A program made the translations under genes and the position numbers. From positions 1 through 64,000 of the forward strand of contig NZ_JBGCVY010000027.1 of assembly GCF_041088075.1 (NCBI RefSeq): 64,000 nt of DNA, written 5' to 3'. The notes under the pieces were generated by a model. That model did no database searches and was not told where the DNA came from. It saw only the letters and a program-made list of their open reading frames with translations. Below are positions 45,211-54,644 of the stretch, in pieces (the first letter of the stretch is position 1; each line of letters opens with the position of its first letter). This DNA is from Mucilaginibacter_A sp041088075 (lineage in GTDB: Bacteria > Bacteroidota > Bacteroidia > Sphingobacteriales > Sphingobacteriaceae).

Positions 45211-48200
45211 ATGATTGATCGAATTATAGAATTCTCGGTCAGGAACAAGCTTATTGTAGGTTTATTGGTGTTGCTGATGAGTGCTTTTGGCATTTATTCG
45301 GCATCGCGTTTGCCTGTAGATGCCGTTCCTGATATCACCAACAACCAGGTGCTGCTCATCACCGTTTCGCCATCGCTGGCCGCGCCCGAAGTAGAACGCC
45401 TCATCACCATGCCGATAGAAAGGGTGATGGCCTCATTGCCCGAACTAAAGGAAATGCGCTCCATTTCCCGTTTCGGCTTGTCAAACGTTACCGTTGTTTT
45501 TAATGACGATGTGGATATTGCCCGCGCCCGCCAGCAGGTAAGCGAGCGGCTGAACCAGTTAAAAGGCGTGATCCCGCCAAACATTGGCGAAACCGATATG
45601 GGGCCGGTAACGACTGGTTTAGGCGAAGTTTACCAATATTACGTGGTGCCAAAACCCGGGTACGAAAACCGCTACACGCTGACCGAACTGCGCACGTTGC
45701 AGGAATGGATTGTACGGCGGCAGTTGCTGGGCGTTCCCGGCGTGGCCGATGTAAGCAGTTTGGGCGGAAAACTGAAGCAATACCAGGTGGTCATCAACTC
45801 CGAACGTTTAAAAGGCATGGGCATTACTTTGGACGATTTGTACAATGCCGTGCAGCAAAACAATGAAAATACCGGCGGTGCTTACATCGAAAAAGGGCCG
45901 AACGCTTACTATATCCGCACCGAAGGCATGGCCTCCACTTTAGAAGACCTGCGGAACATGCCGGTAAAAAACATCCGCGGGCTTCCGTTACGCTTAGGCG
46001 AAGTAGCCAACGTGCGCGAAGGAGATGCTTTGCGTTTTGGTGCGATGTACAACGACCATTACGGTGAAGTTGCCGGTGCCGTTGTATTGATGCTGAAAGG
46101 CGCCAACGCCATGCAGGTGGTAAAAGATGTAAAGCTGCGGGTAGAAGAAATCAAAAAACGCCTGCCCGAAGGCGTAACCATTGTGCCTTATTACGAACGC
46201 AGCAAAATGGTGGGCAATTCCATCTCCACCGTTAAAAAAAACCTGATCGAAGGCGCATTGATCGTCATTTTTGTGCTGGTTATTTTTCTCGGAAACCTAC
46301 GTTCGGGTCTCGTAGTTGCTTCCGTGATCCCGCTTTCGATGCTGTTTGCGCTCATCATCATGAACTTGTTTGGCGTTTCGGCCAACCTGATGAGTTTGGG
46401 CGCATTGGATTTTGGGTTGATTGTAGATGGCGCCGTGATTATTGTAGAAGGCGTGATGCATCATTTACGGGATAAAATTAAGGCAAATAACCGCGGCGAT
46501 TTTTCCCAGGAGGAAATAAACGAAGAAGTTAAAACTTCGGCTTCACGGCTGATGAACGCGGCCATTTTCGGGCAGGTGATTATCCTCATTGTTTACCTTC
46601 CTATTTTAAGTTTGCAAGGGATTGAAGGCAAAATGTTCAGGCCGATGGCAGAAACCGTTGCCTTTGCACTCGTTGGCGCGTTCCTGCTTTCCATCACTTA
46701 TGTGCCGATGATGACGGCCTTGACCATCAGTAAAAAAGCAGAACAAAAAACCAATTTTTCGGATAAGCTGATGGCTTTCGTCCACAAATATTATTCGCCA
46801 TTATTAGAAAAAGCTTTAAAACATGCCAAAATAGTTATGCTGATAGCTGTTGCGCTGTTTGCCGCTGCTTTTTTTATTTTCCGGTCTTTGGGCGGAGAAT
46901 TTATTCCGCAACTGGAAGAAGGGGATTTTGCCCTCGATGCCCGTTTTCTGCCCGGCACCTCTTTAACACAAACCATCAAAGGGATGCAAATGGCTTGTGA
47001 TGAACTGAAAAAATTCCCGGAAGTAGAACAGGTAACCTGCCGGATCGGTTCCGCAGAAATCCCAACCGACCCAATGTCGTTGGAACAATGTGATGTTTTT
47101 ATCATCCTGAAAGATAAATCACAGTGGAAAACGGCGCATGATTACGCTGGTCTGGAAGATGCTTTTGGCAAAGCGCTTGCCCAAATCCCCGGTTTAAATG
47201 TTGGTTTTGAGTATCCCGTGCAAATGCGTTTTAACGAGCTGATATCCGGTGCAAAGCAGGATGTGGTTGTTAAAATATTTGGCGACGATTTGCAGCAATT
47301 GTCCAGCCTGGCCGGAAAAGTAAGCAGCTTGGCCGGCAAGGTAAAAGGCGCGGCAGATATTTATACCGAAAAAATAACCGGCCTGCCGCAATTGGTGGTG
47401 CATTATAACCGTGCTGCTTTGGCGCAATACAACCTCAGCATTAACCAGGTAAACCATGTGGTGAATGCTGTTTTTGCAGGGGAAAAAGCAGGAAGTATTT
47501 ACGAAGGCGAGCGGCAGTTTGATGTGATGCTGCGGATGGCCGACACGGCGCGTTCCAACTTTAACAATTTGGATCAGTTGCAGATCAATACGCCGAGCGG
47601 CGTGCAAATCCCTTTAAGCCAGGTGGCAACCATTAGCATTAAAGACGGGCCAAACCAGATCCAGCGGGAAAACGGGCAAAGGCGCATTTCGGTTTCTTTT
47701 AACGTGCGCGGCCGCGATGTGCAAAGCGTGGTGAGCGACCTGCAGCAGCAGATCCAGCAAAAAGTTAAAATGCCCGCCGGATATTATGTAGATTATGGCG
47801 GCCAGTTTGAAAACCTGAAATCGGCCAAAAAACGTTTGGCCATAGCTGTGCCGGCTTCGCTGTTGTTTATTTTAGTGCTGCTGTATTTTGCTTTTAACCA
47901 GGTAAAAGAAGCATTGCTTGTTTTTTCGGCGATACCTTTGGCGGCTATCGGCGGCGTTTTTGCTTTGTGGGCGCGCGGCATGTCTTTCAGTATTTCTGCG
48001 GGCGTTGGCTTTATTGCCTTATTTGGCGTAGCTGTTTTAAACGGCATTGTTTTGATCAGCGAGTTTAACCGTTTGCGTGCCGAAGGCGAAGAAGACACGG
48101 ACGAATGCATCCGCAAAGGGACCAGTAACCGGCTTCGGCCTGTGCTGATGACTGCTACCGTAGCATCTTTGGGTTTCTTCCCGATGGCTATTTCTACCAG

Positions 48201-49584
48201 TGCCGGTGCCGAAGTGCAGCGTCCTTTGGCTACCGTTGTTATCGGCGGCTTGATTACGGCTACCTTGCTGACGTTGGTTGTGCTGCCGGCTTTATACAAA
48301 CTTTTTGCCGCGGTCAAATCTTCCAAAAATCAACCTAAAGCTACCGTTGCCGCTGTTGTTTTGATTTTTCTTACGCTTCCTCTTCACGCACAGCAGCCGG
48401 TTGGAAAAGCGATCACCATAAATGATGCGGTAAAAGAAGCATGGGCCGGAAACGCTTATTTAAAAGCTGCACAAAACCGCACTTTGGCCGCCGGTGCAAA
48501 TTTGGGCACGGCATACGAAGTGCCGAAAACGCAGTTGCAGTTTGACCAGGGGAGGATCAACAGCGCGAATACCGACAACCGCGTTTCGGTGCTGCAAAAT
48601 TTCCCGCTGCCAGGTGTTTATCAGGCGCAGCACAACTTTTTAAAGGCCGAAGCCGGTTTAACCGCTTTGCAGGAGGAAGCTTTGCGCAACGAGCTGGCTT
48701 ACCAAGTGCGCGACGTTTACCTGCAAATGGCTACCGATTTGGCGAAGCTGCAGTTGTTAAAAGTACAGGATTCGGTTTATACAGAAGTGATCCGGCTGGA
48801 AAAATTAAGGTTTGATTTGGGCGAGACTTCCCGCATCAACCTAACCAGTGCCGAAGCCAGGGCCGGAACGATCAGAAACCAGCGTTTGCAGCTTTTGTCA
48901 GAAATCAACATACTGCAAAGCCACTGGCAACTTCTGCTCGGCACCAAAATGCAGCTTTTGCCGGTTGACCAATCGCCTCCTGCGTGGCAACAAAATTTTT
49001 CTTCGGATTCTTTGGCCGCATTAGAAAACCCGGAAGTAAGGCAGGCCAAACAGCAGGTTACGGTCAGTGGTTTGCAGGTCAAAGTAAACCGTTCGCGCCA
49101 ATTGCCCGAAATTACTTTAGGCTACAACAACCAAAGTTTTGTGGGGCCGGATATTCGTGACGGCAATGTTTTGTTATTGCGCAGCAACCGTTTTTCTTCT
49201 TATCTGGCTGGTGTTAACATTCCGCTTTTTCTGGGTTCTTACCGTTCGGCCGTTAAAGCTGCCACTTTGCAGCAAAAAGCGGCAACTTATACCTTAACGG
49301 CCAAACAAAACGAGTGGCTGGAACAATGGCGGCAGGCCGTAACGCGCTACAACCAGCAAATACAATCCATTAATTATTTTGAAACTTTGGCCTTAAACCA
49401 GGCAGCGGAACTGTTGCGAACGGCTACGCTGTCTTTTAAAAGCGGCGGCATCAGCTATATTGAATGGGTGAACCTGTACAACCAGGCCATACAAATCCAA
49501 AACGACCGGCTGGATGCCTTGCTGCAGTTAGACCAAACCATCAACACCATCTGGTATTACCAGGCACAACCTCAAAAACCATGA
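45211..49584 (+). CDS. CzcA-type heavy-metal RND efflux pump fused to a TolC-like outer-membrane factor domain
   Basis: 1457 residues. Residues 1 to about 1035 are a full RND pump: TM1, two periplasmic porter regions, and DFGLIVDGAVIIVEG at about 398-412, the HME signature with the acidic residues of proton relay in Co/Zn/Cd pumps (CusA lacks this pattern). Residues about 1040-1063 form a hydrophobic segment ending LPLHAQQ that reads like a signal peptide. The remainder (about 1064-1457) is a TolC-type efflux domain with the helical repeats ELAYQVRDVYLQMATDLAKL and LRFDLGETSRINLTSAEAR. Such fusions are known in Bacteroidota. The 3' end overlaps the adaptor gene by 4 nt (ATGA). Confidence 0.93.
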   Translation: MIDRIIEFSVRNKLIVGLLVLLMSAFGIYSASRLPVDAVPDITNNQVLLITVSPSLAAPEVERLITMPIERVMASLPELKEMRSISRFGLSNVTVVFNDDVDIARARQQVSERLNQLKGVIPPNIGETDMGPVTTGLGEVYQYYVVPKPGYENRYTLTELRTLQEWIVRRQLLGVPGVADVSSLGGKLKQYQVVINSERLKGMGITLDDLYNAVQQNNENTGGAYIEKGPNAYYIRTEGMASTLEDLRNMPVKNIRGLPLRLGEVANVREGDALRFGAMYNDHYGEVAGAVVLMLKGANAMQVVKDVKLRVEEIKKRLPEGVTIVPYYERSKMVGNSISTVKKNLIEGALIVIFVLVIFLGNLRSGLVVASVIPLSMLFALIIMNLFGVSANLMSLGALDFGLIVDGAVIIVEGVMHHLRDKIKANNRGDFSQEEINEEVKTSASRLMNAAIFGQVIILIVYLPILSLQGIEGKMFRPMAETVAFALVGAFLLSITYVPMMTALTISKKAEQKTNFSDKLMAFVHKYYSPLLEKALKHAKIVMLIAVALFAAAFFIFRSLGGEFIPQLEEGDFALDARFLPGTSLTQTIKGMQMACDELKKFPEVEQVTCRIGSAEIPTDPMSLEQCDVFIILKDKSQWKTAHDYAGLEDAFGKALAQIPGLNVGFEYPVQMRFNELISGAKQDVVVKIFGDDLQQLSSLAGKVSSLAGKVKGAADIYTEKITGLPQLVVHYNRAALAQYNLSINQVNHVVNAVFAGEKAGSIYEGERQFDVMLRMADTARSNFNNLDQLQINTPSGVQIPLSQVATISIKDGPNQIQRENGQRRISVSFNVRGRDVQSVVSDLQQQIQQKVKMPAGYYVDYGGQFENLKSAKKRLAIAVPASLLFILVLLYFAFNQVKEALLVFSAIPLAAIGGVFALWARGMSFSISAGVGFIALFGVAVLNGIVLISEFNRLRAEGEEDTDECIRKGTSNRLRPVLMTATVASLGFFPMAISTSAGAEVQRPLATVVIGGLITATLLTLVVLPALYKLFAAVKSSKNQPKATVAAVVLIFLTLPLHAQQPVGKAITINDAVKEAWAGNAYLKAAQNRTLAAGANLGTAYEVPKTQLQFDQGRINSANTDNRVSVLQNFPLPGVYQAQHNFLKAEAGLTALQEEALRNELAYQVRDVYLQMATDLAKLQLLKVQDSVYTEVIRLEKLRFDLGETSRINLTSAEARAGTIRNQRLQLLSEINILQSHWQLLLGTKMQLLPVDQSPPAWQQNFSSDSLAALENPEVRQAKQQVTVSGLQVKVNRSRQLPEITLGYNNQSFVGPDIRDGNVLLLRSNRFSSYLAGVNIPLFLGSYRSAVKAATLQQKAATYTLTAKQNEWLEQWRQAVTRYNQQIQSINYFETLALNQAAELLRTATLSFKSGGISYIEWVNLYNQAIQIQNDRLDALLQLDQTINTIWYYQAQPQKP

Positions 49585-50741
49585 AAATTAATTATATCAT
49601 TATATTAACCCTGTTGCTTTTAGGTTGCGGAAACAGCAGCGATAAAAAAGATCAATCCGAACCGCAGCAACAGCAGCCAAAGGAAAAAAACAACAGCATT
49701 GCGTTTGATTCGGCACAAATTAAAAACGGCGGAATTGATACCGGCCGTTTATCCATGCACCCGTTATCGGGCTTTGTGCAAGTGAATGGACAAGTAGATG
49801 TACCGCCCGAAAACTTGATTTCGGTAAACGTACCGCTGGGCGGGTTTTTAAAACAAACAGCGATGCTGCCCGGCGAACCGGTACACAAAGGACAAGTATT
49901 GGCCACGGTTGAAAACCAGGATTACATCACCATTCAGCAGGATTACCTGACTTCAACCAGCCGCATGGTGTTTTTAAAGCAGGAAATGGTACGCCAGCGC
50001 GAACTGAGCCAACAGCAGGCCAGTCCGCTAAAATTATACCAGCAATCGCAGGCAGACTACAACAGCGAGCAGGCGCAGGCGGCAGGTTTGGCGCAAAAAT
50101 TAAGGATGCTCGGCATTAACCCACAGCGGTTGTCGGCCTCATCCATCAAACCCTATATTACCATTTTTTCGCCTATTTCGGGCTACATATCCAAAGTGGA
50201 CGTGAACATCGGAAAATACATCAACCCAAACGATGAACTGATGCAATTAGTAAATACAAGCGACATCCACGCCGCTTTAACCGTTTTTGAACAGGACATC
50301 TCCAAAATAAAAATCGGCAACAAAGTAAAAATAACACTGCCAAGTATTCCGGGCCAAACTTTTCCCGGAAAAATAATTTTGATCGGCAGGATGCTGGACA
50401 GTTCGCGAAGCGTAATGGTGCATTGCCATTTCCTGAAAACCGATCCGCGCCTGTTGCCCAATATGTTTTTACAGGCATCCATCGAAACCAAACCTCAAAA
50501 TACGATGGCCGTTCCGGATGGCGCTTTAATTAATTTTGGCGGAAAGCCTTTTATTTTTGCCGCCAAGCCTCAGCCTAAAAACGCAATGCTTTTCAGCATG
50601 ATCCCTGTTGAGATTGGTATCCAGGAAAATGGCTGGAACGAGATCAGGCTCAAAAAACCGGAACTGGCCAACCAATTGTTTGTGCTGAAAGGCGCATTTT
50701 CTATTTTATCGGCGATGAAAAACACGGGCGAAGAAGATTAA
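49581..50741 (+). CDS. RND efflux periplasmic adaptor lipoprotein (CusB/CzcB-like)
   Basis: 386 residues from the ATG at 49581, which overlaps the pump stop codon (ATGA). The lipobox ends at Cys16 (LLLLGC), anchoring it to a membrane. A lipoyl/barrel-sandwich half-motif (GGFLKQTAMLPGEPVHKGQVLATVEN) and a second half (ITIFSPISGYISKVDVNIGKYINP) flank a helical hairpin; the beta-barrel domain follows (KIGNKVKITLPSIPGQTFPGKI). It bridges the pump and the TolC part. No His/Met-rich metal-binding tail is seen. The shared operon implies one metal-efflux unit encoded by two proteins. Confidence 0.92.
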   Translation: MKINYIIILTLLLLGCGNSSDKKDQSEPQQQQPKEKNNSIAFDSAQIKNGGIDTGRLSMHPLSGFVQVNGQVDVPPENLISVNVPLGGFLKQTAMLPGEPVHKGQVLATVENQDYITIQQDYLTSTSRMVFLKQEMVRQRELSQQQASPLKLYQQSQADYNSEQAQAAGLAQKLRMLGINPQRLSASSIKPYITIFSPISGYISKVDVNIGKYINPNDELMQLVNTSDIHAALTVFEQDISKIKIGNKVKITLPSIPGQTFPGKIILIGRMLDSSRSVMVHCHFLKTDPRLLPNMFLQASIETKPQNTMAVPDGALINFGGKPFIFAAKPQPKNAMLFSMIPVEIGIQENGWNEIRLKKPELANQLFVLKGAFSILSAMKNTGEED

Positions 50742-50841
50742 TTTTTTTGAAACAGAGTTTGAAATACGGTGGATTTTTGTTCAAATCTTTAGAAGCTGTT
50801 TAAATTTGATTCAGAGAATATATTTTGGAAGAAATTCATTG

Positions 50842-50960
50842 CCGTTGGCTTCAGCCAACGGTTGCATAAATTAGAAAGCAGGCTTTAGCCGAATATAAGA
50901 TATTTTTTTTGGCTAAAGCCTTTTAACGCCCGCTATTGTTCCGTTGGCTAAAGCCAACGG
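50842..50960. repeat. CCGTTGGC-type hairpin pair flanking an inverted GGCTTTAGCC segment
   Basis: Two 20-bp hairpins (50842-50861 and 50941-50960) enclose GGCTTTAGCC and GGCTAAAGCC. The outer flanks ATTGCC and GGCAAT mirror each other, so about 130 bp form one large imperfect palindrome. The remaining sequence of 50742-51163 holds a motif pair (51026-51037 with 51070-51081) and no gene. Confidence 0.72.
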
Positions 50961-51163
50961 CAATTAAAATATATATTCAAATCCGTTTTTAAACAAATCC
51001 TTACATATTTTTAGAACTGATCACCATGCTTCTTTTACCCCTATAAAATTGATCTTGATTTTATACCGATAAAAGAAGCATCAAAAATAAACCAAACAAA
51101 TTTTTAAAGTTATCATTGACAAACTGTGCGGGACAAACAATCCCTTTTTTTAAATGAACAATA

Positions 51164-51670
51164 ATGGACGACGTAAAAACTAAAGCAGAAACCAAGGCAG
51201 AGCGCGAATATGTGATCCAAAAAGTACAGCCTGCTTTGCTGGGTTTGATGGATGGTTCTGTTTCTACCCTGGCGCCGATTTTTGCAACAGCAGGTTTAAC
51301 CGGGCGGCCGATCGAAGCTTTTTATGTTGGCCTGGCGGCATCATTGGGCGCAGGCATCAGCATGGGGCTTGCAGAAGCACTGTCTGACGACGGAACGGTT
51401 ACCGGCCGGGGCGCACCAATAACACGCGGTGCCATTACGGCTTTTTCTACGGCTTTTGGTGGTATGCTGCACACCTTGCCGTTTTTAATCGGCAACCTGC
51501 AAACGGCTTTGCACCTGGCTTATATGGTGGTGGTGGTAGAACTGCTGATCATTGCATTTATCAGGTATCGGTTTATGAAAACGCCCTTGGTTTCCACCAT
51601 TTTGCAGGTAATTGTAGGCGGCGGGATTGTGTTTGTGATCGGGATATTTTTAGGGAAAATAGGCGCTTAA
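51164..51670 (+). CDS. VIT1/CCC1-type membrane protein without ferritin-like domain
   Basis: 168 residues. After a short charged N-terminus, four or five membrane helices follow. QPALLGLMDGSVSTLAPIFATAGLTG is the VIT signature (D-G-x-x-S/T), and SLGAGISMGLAEALSDDG carries the conserved acidic and methionine segment. In relatives such as MbfA, the same domain follows a ferritin-like region and exports iron; that region is missing here. It probably moves Fe or Mn across the inner membrane. A metal efflux operon lies upstream, separated by repeats. A form-B hairpin follows at 51695. Confidence 0.8.
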   Translation: MDDVKTKAETKAEREYVIQKVQPALLGLMDGSVSTLAPIFATAGLTGRPIEAFYVGLAASLGAGISMGLAEALSDDGTVTGRGAPITRGAITAFSTAFGGMLHTLPFLIGNLQTALHLAYMVVVVELLIIAFIRYRFMKTPLVSTILQVIVGGGIVFVIGIFLGKIGA

Positions 51671-51694
51671 CCCATTTTTAATCCAAAACCACCG

Positions 51695-51724
51695 ATACTG
51701 TTTTTACCGGCATAAAAACAGTAT
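51695..51724. terminator. Form-B motif inverted pair after the VIT-type gene
   Basis: ATACTGTTTTTA and TAAAAACAGTAT with a CCGGCA centre form a compact 12-bp hairpin, 24 nt after the stop codon. It is flanked by CCG on the left and TGG on the right. It is probably a terminator, as well as a member of the motif family. Another minus form-A copy lies at 51783. Confidence 0.65.
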
Positions 51725-51917
51725 TGGCTATTCGGCTTAAAGCAAACAGATCCTGTTTTTACTGAAAAGATTACACCTTCCCATACTTCTTTTACCGGTA
51801 TAATTTCAGTTTCTTTTCGGAACTTAATTTTTTGCGGTAGCGTATAACCGCCAAAAAATCCACAGGTTTTTATTGAAAAATAACGAACGACAGGTGGTCA
51901 ATTAATTTTATGCGAAG

Positions 51918-52124
51918 CTGTTTAAACTTAATTCCGGATGCTTCTTTTATGGCATAAAATTAAGGACACACCCCTTGCCCCTCTCGAGAGGGGAACCTGT
52001 AAACGTCGCCTTTCCAAACGTTAGAAAGGTAGCAAGCTATGCTTCCCCTCTCGAGAGGGGTCAGGGGTGTGTCCTTGATAAACTGTAAATGAAGGATGTA
52101 ATGAAATAATAAAAGTTTAAACAA
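51918..52124. repeat. Composite palindromic repeat element, copy E
   Basis: It runs from CTGTTTAAAC to GTTTAAACAA, with a motif at 51938-51949 and a core at about 51962-52078. It is nearly identical to copy A in reverse orientation, including the flank AACTGTAAATGAAGGATGT, so this pair appears recently dispersed. It lies in the gene-free interval 51671-52325. Confidence 0.87.
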
Positions 52125-52132
52125 GTTTGCCG

Positions 52133-52162
52133 ATACTGTTTTTACCGGCATAAAAACAGTAT
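52133..52162. repeat. Form-B motif inverted pair
   Basis: GCCGATACTGTTTTTACC is mirrored by TAAAAACAGTATCGGC, with 16-bp arms when the GCCG/CGGC extension is counted. It lies 9 nt from composite element E and is nearly the same as the hairpin at 53315. No adjacent gene end requires a terminator here. Confidence 0.7.
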
Positions 52163-52246
52163 CGGCAAGATCACTTCAGCCTAAACAAAAACCTTGAAAA
52201 CTGTTTTGATTTGATTTAAAGAATGTATGATGAAAGAAATTCATTG

Positions 52247-52266
52247 CCGTCCCGTTGACAGGACGG
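52247..52266. repeat. Hairpin repeat with altered arms (CCGTCC/GGACGG)
   Basis: It has the same flanks as the copy at 50842 (GAAATTCATTG to the left, TTGCATAAATTAGAAAGCAGG to the right), but the stem is CCGTCC with GGACGG instead of CCGTTGGC with GCCAACGG. Both arms have changed together. Confidence 0.7.
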
Positions 52267-52325
52267 TTGCATAAATTAGAAAGCAGGTAGAAATTGCTAA
52301 TCTCCGGTTAGCGGAAAACAAATAT

Positions 52326-53282
52326 TTATTTCTTGTATAAATAAAATGCGGCAGAATCTCCTTTGCAATGGATATTAAGCTGCTCGGCCTCATGCGCATA
52401 AGCTTTTAATTCGTCCAAATCAAACATTTTTTCAGCATCAATCAGTTTAAAATCGTCCTTTTCAGAGAACAAGGGTATATCTTTTTTATATAACTCACTC
52501 CCCCAAAACTGAAAACCTGTAGAATCAAATACCGTGTGCCTGATTTCAAAACCGGAACTTTCGGCCAGAATTTGCATGCTCTTTAACGAATGTAAAAAGA
52601 AATGCCTCGGCGCATCCAACTGAACCCAGTCCTCCTGATAAAGCTTCCAGGCCTCTCCAATCAGCGGGATCCTAATCATCAGGCAGCCATCATCCTTTAG
52701 TAAATTACGGCAGTCAGTTAAAGCGTCTTTTTGCTGGTCCATGTGTTCTAAAACATGGTGCATCATGATCAAATCATAAAACCGGGGCTTTAATTCTGCA
52801 AGGTCTTTCTTCCTCACTTTTACACCATGCCCATGGTCATATTTGTGCGGGATGAATTTATCCACCCCTTCCACATTTTCAAATCCCTGGTTAAACAACT
52901 GGCAAATCAACAAACCTTTTCCACAGCCAACATCTAAAATCCTGTCGTTTATGCCTGTGTTTATTGGTTTTAAATAAGTAAGCGGATAAACATTTTTTTT
53001 GTATTTTTTTTGTAGCCTGATGCTTTTAAACAACCGCTTCATTAGCGGTAGTTTTTTTAAAACAGGTATTTTCTGTGCATAAGCGTAATAATACGGAGGA
53101 TAATACTTTGTTATGTTTTCAGGCAATTCTGCTATCTGCAAACAACCGCAAAAAGAACATTGCTGATAGCGGAACTCATCTTTGAACCCAAACATCCTTT
53201 CTTTCAGCGTATATTCCTTTGAAAAAGGTGAATTGCAAATTCTGCAATTTTCGGCGGTATATGCTTTTTTTTCCGGGACCAT
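52326..53282 (-). CDS. SAM-dependent methyltransferase with N-terminal zinc-ribbon-like segment
   Basis: 318 residues. Cys13/Cys16 and Cys42/Cys45 form a possible zinc knuckle at the N-terminus. Class I methyltransferase motif I is ILDVGCGKG (115-123); MMHHVLEHM and LLKDDGCLMIRIP are typical of motifs II-III in Methyltransf_23-type enzymes. The substrate is unknown; similar proteins act on sugars or lipids in surface polysaccharide clusters, but no such cluster is visible here. It may share a transcript with upstream ychF, although a hairpin (53315) lies between. Confidence 0.85.
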   Translation of the reverse strand: MVPEKKAYTAENCRICNSPFSKEYTLKERMFGFKDEFRYQQCSFCGCLQIAELPENITKYYPPYYYAYAQKIPVLKKLPLMKRLFKSIRLQKKYKKNVYPLTYLKPINTGINDRILDVGCGKGLLICQLFNQGFENVEGVDKFIPHKYDHGHGVKVRKKDLAELKPRFYDLIMMHHVLEHMDQQKDALTDCRNLLKDDGCLMIRIPLIGEAWKLYQEDWVQLDAPRHFFLHSLKSMQILAESSGFEIRHTVFDSTGFQFWGSELYKKDIPLFSEKDDFKLIDAEKMFDLDELKAYAHEAEQLNIHCKGDSAAFYLYKK

Positions 53283-53314
53283 TCAAAATGTATTTATAAA
53301 ATTATTTTATGCCG

Positions 53315-53344
53315 ATACTGTTTTTATCGGCATAAAAACAGTAT
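53315..53344. terminator. Form-B motif inverted pair between ychF and the methyltransferase gene
   Basis: GCCGATACTGTTTTTAT with its mirror ATAAAAACAGTATCGGC forms a strong stem with a short CGGC centre. Both neighbouring genes are on the minus strand; the hairpin lies 31 nt after the ychF stop and 33 nt before the methyltransferase start, consistent with termination after ychF. Confidence 0.6.
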
Positions 53345-53375
53345 CGGCAAAATCACTTCTACCTGAACAAAAACC

Positions 53376-54473
53376 TTACACATTAAATCGGAAGTGCATA
53401 ATATCGCCGTCTTGCACGATGTAAGTTTTGCCTTCCACGCTTAGTTTTCCGGCTTCTTTGCAGGCCGCTTCTGATCCTAATTTTACAAAGTCTTCGTACT
53501 TGATCACTTCGGCACGGATAAAACCTTTTTCAAAATCGGTATGGATGACGCCTGCGGCTTGTGGTGCGGTAAAACCTTGCGTGATCGTCCAGGCCCGAAC
53601 TTCCTGAACGCCGGCCGTAAAATAAGTGGCCAGTTTCAGCAAACGGTAAGCGGCTTTGATCATCAAATTAACGCCGGAAGTTGTTAAGCCGAGATCTTCC
53701 AGGAACATCTGGCGTTCGTCGTAGCTTTCCAACTGCGCAATCTCTGATTCTATTTGTGCCGAAATCACCAGCACTTCGGCATTTTCTTCGGCCACGGCTG
53801 CTTTCACTTTTTCTACATAAGCGTTGCCTTTGGTTACAGAAGCTTCATCCACGTTGCAAACATACAGCACCGGTTTCAGCGTCAGCAAAAACAAATCTTC
53901 CACATATTCCAAATCTTCCGGGGCAACCTGCGCCGTCCGTGCCGATTTTCCTGCCTGCAAATGCTGTTTAAAAACGCCTAAAACTTCAAAAGCTTTTTTG
54001 GCTTCTTTGTCGCCGGTTTTGGCCGCGCGTTCTACTTTTTGCAGTTTTTTGTCAATGGATTCCAAATCCTTCAACTGCAGTTCGGTATCAATAATTTCTT
54101 TATCACGGATCGGGTCAACAGAACCATCCACATGGATCACGTTGTCATCATCAAAACAACGCAGCACATGGATAATGGCATTGGTGGCTCGGATATTCCC
54201 CAAAAACTGGTTGCCCAAACCTTCGCCTTTGCTGGCGCCTTTTACCAGTCCGGCAATGTCAACTATTTCGATCACGTTTGGCACAACACGCTGCGGGTTA
54301 ACCAGTTCTGCTAATTTGGTGATCCGCTCGTCCGGCACCGTAATTACGCCAACGTTTGGTTCGATGGTGCAAAAAGGAAAATTGGCTGCCTGTGCCTTGG
54401 CGTTGGACAAACAGTTGAACAACGTTGATTTCCCGACGTTGGGCAATCCTACAATCCCGCATTGTAACCCCAT
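53376..54473 (-). CDS. ychF: YchF/Ola1-family ribosome-associated ATPase
   Basis: 365 residues from the ATG at 54473 (MGLQCGIVGLPNVGKST), the standard YchF start; the open frame upstream has no support. P-loop GLPNVGKS is at 9-16 and DIAGLVKGASKGEGLGNQFL follows near 77-96; YchF prefers ATP because the usual NKxD is changed. The C-terminal TGS-like domain includes VRAWTITQGFTAPQAAGVIHTDFEKGFIRAEVI. It is a translation- and stress-linked ATPase in the cytoplasm. Length is normal. Confidence 0.96.
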   Translation of the reverse strand: MGLQCGIVGLPNVGKSTLFNCLSNAKAQAANFPFCTIEPNVGVITVPDERITKLAELVNPQRVVPNVIEIVDIAGLVKGASKGEGLGNQFLGNIRATNAIIHVLRCFDDDNVIHVDGSVDPIRDKEIIDTELQLKDLESIDKKLQKVERAAKTGDKEAKKAFEVLGVFKQHLQAGKSARTAQVAPEDLEYVEDLFLLTLKPVLYVCNVDEASVTKGNAYVEKVKAAVAEENAEVLVISAQIESEIAQLESYDERQMFLEDLGLTTSGVNLMIKAAYRLLKLATYFTAGVQEVRAWTITQGFTAPQAAGVIHTDFEKGFIRAEVIKYEDFVKLGSEAACKEAGKLSVEGKTYIVQDGDIMHFRFNV

Positions 54474-54644
54474 ATTTTTATTAATTTTTATCGTGTAAAA
54501 ACAGCATGACAATACGTATAACCTATTTAACGGCTGCCCTGGAATTTGCGGCAAATATAGCAGTAAAACAGCCTCTTTAATTCAAAAAATTAAACGATTT
54601 TTGCCGACGGTTTCCGAAGGTCATCAAAATAAAAAAATATTACT

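Noticed and set aside
49464..49580. Longer start for the RND adaptor
   Set aside because: The extension overlaps the pump coding sequence; the ATG at 49581 gives a lipobox and an ATGA overlap.
54475..54644. Magnesium riboswitch upstream of mgtE
   Set aside because: No M-box-like or ykkC-like helices were found in the leader, and it contains a motif copy and plain AT-rich sequence.
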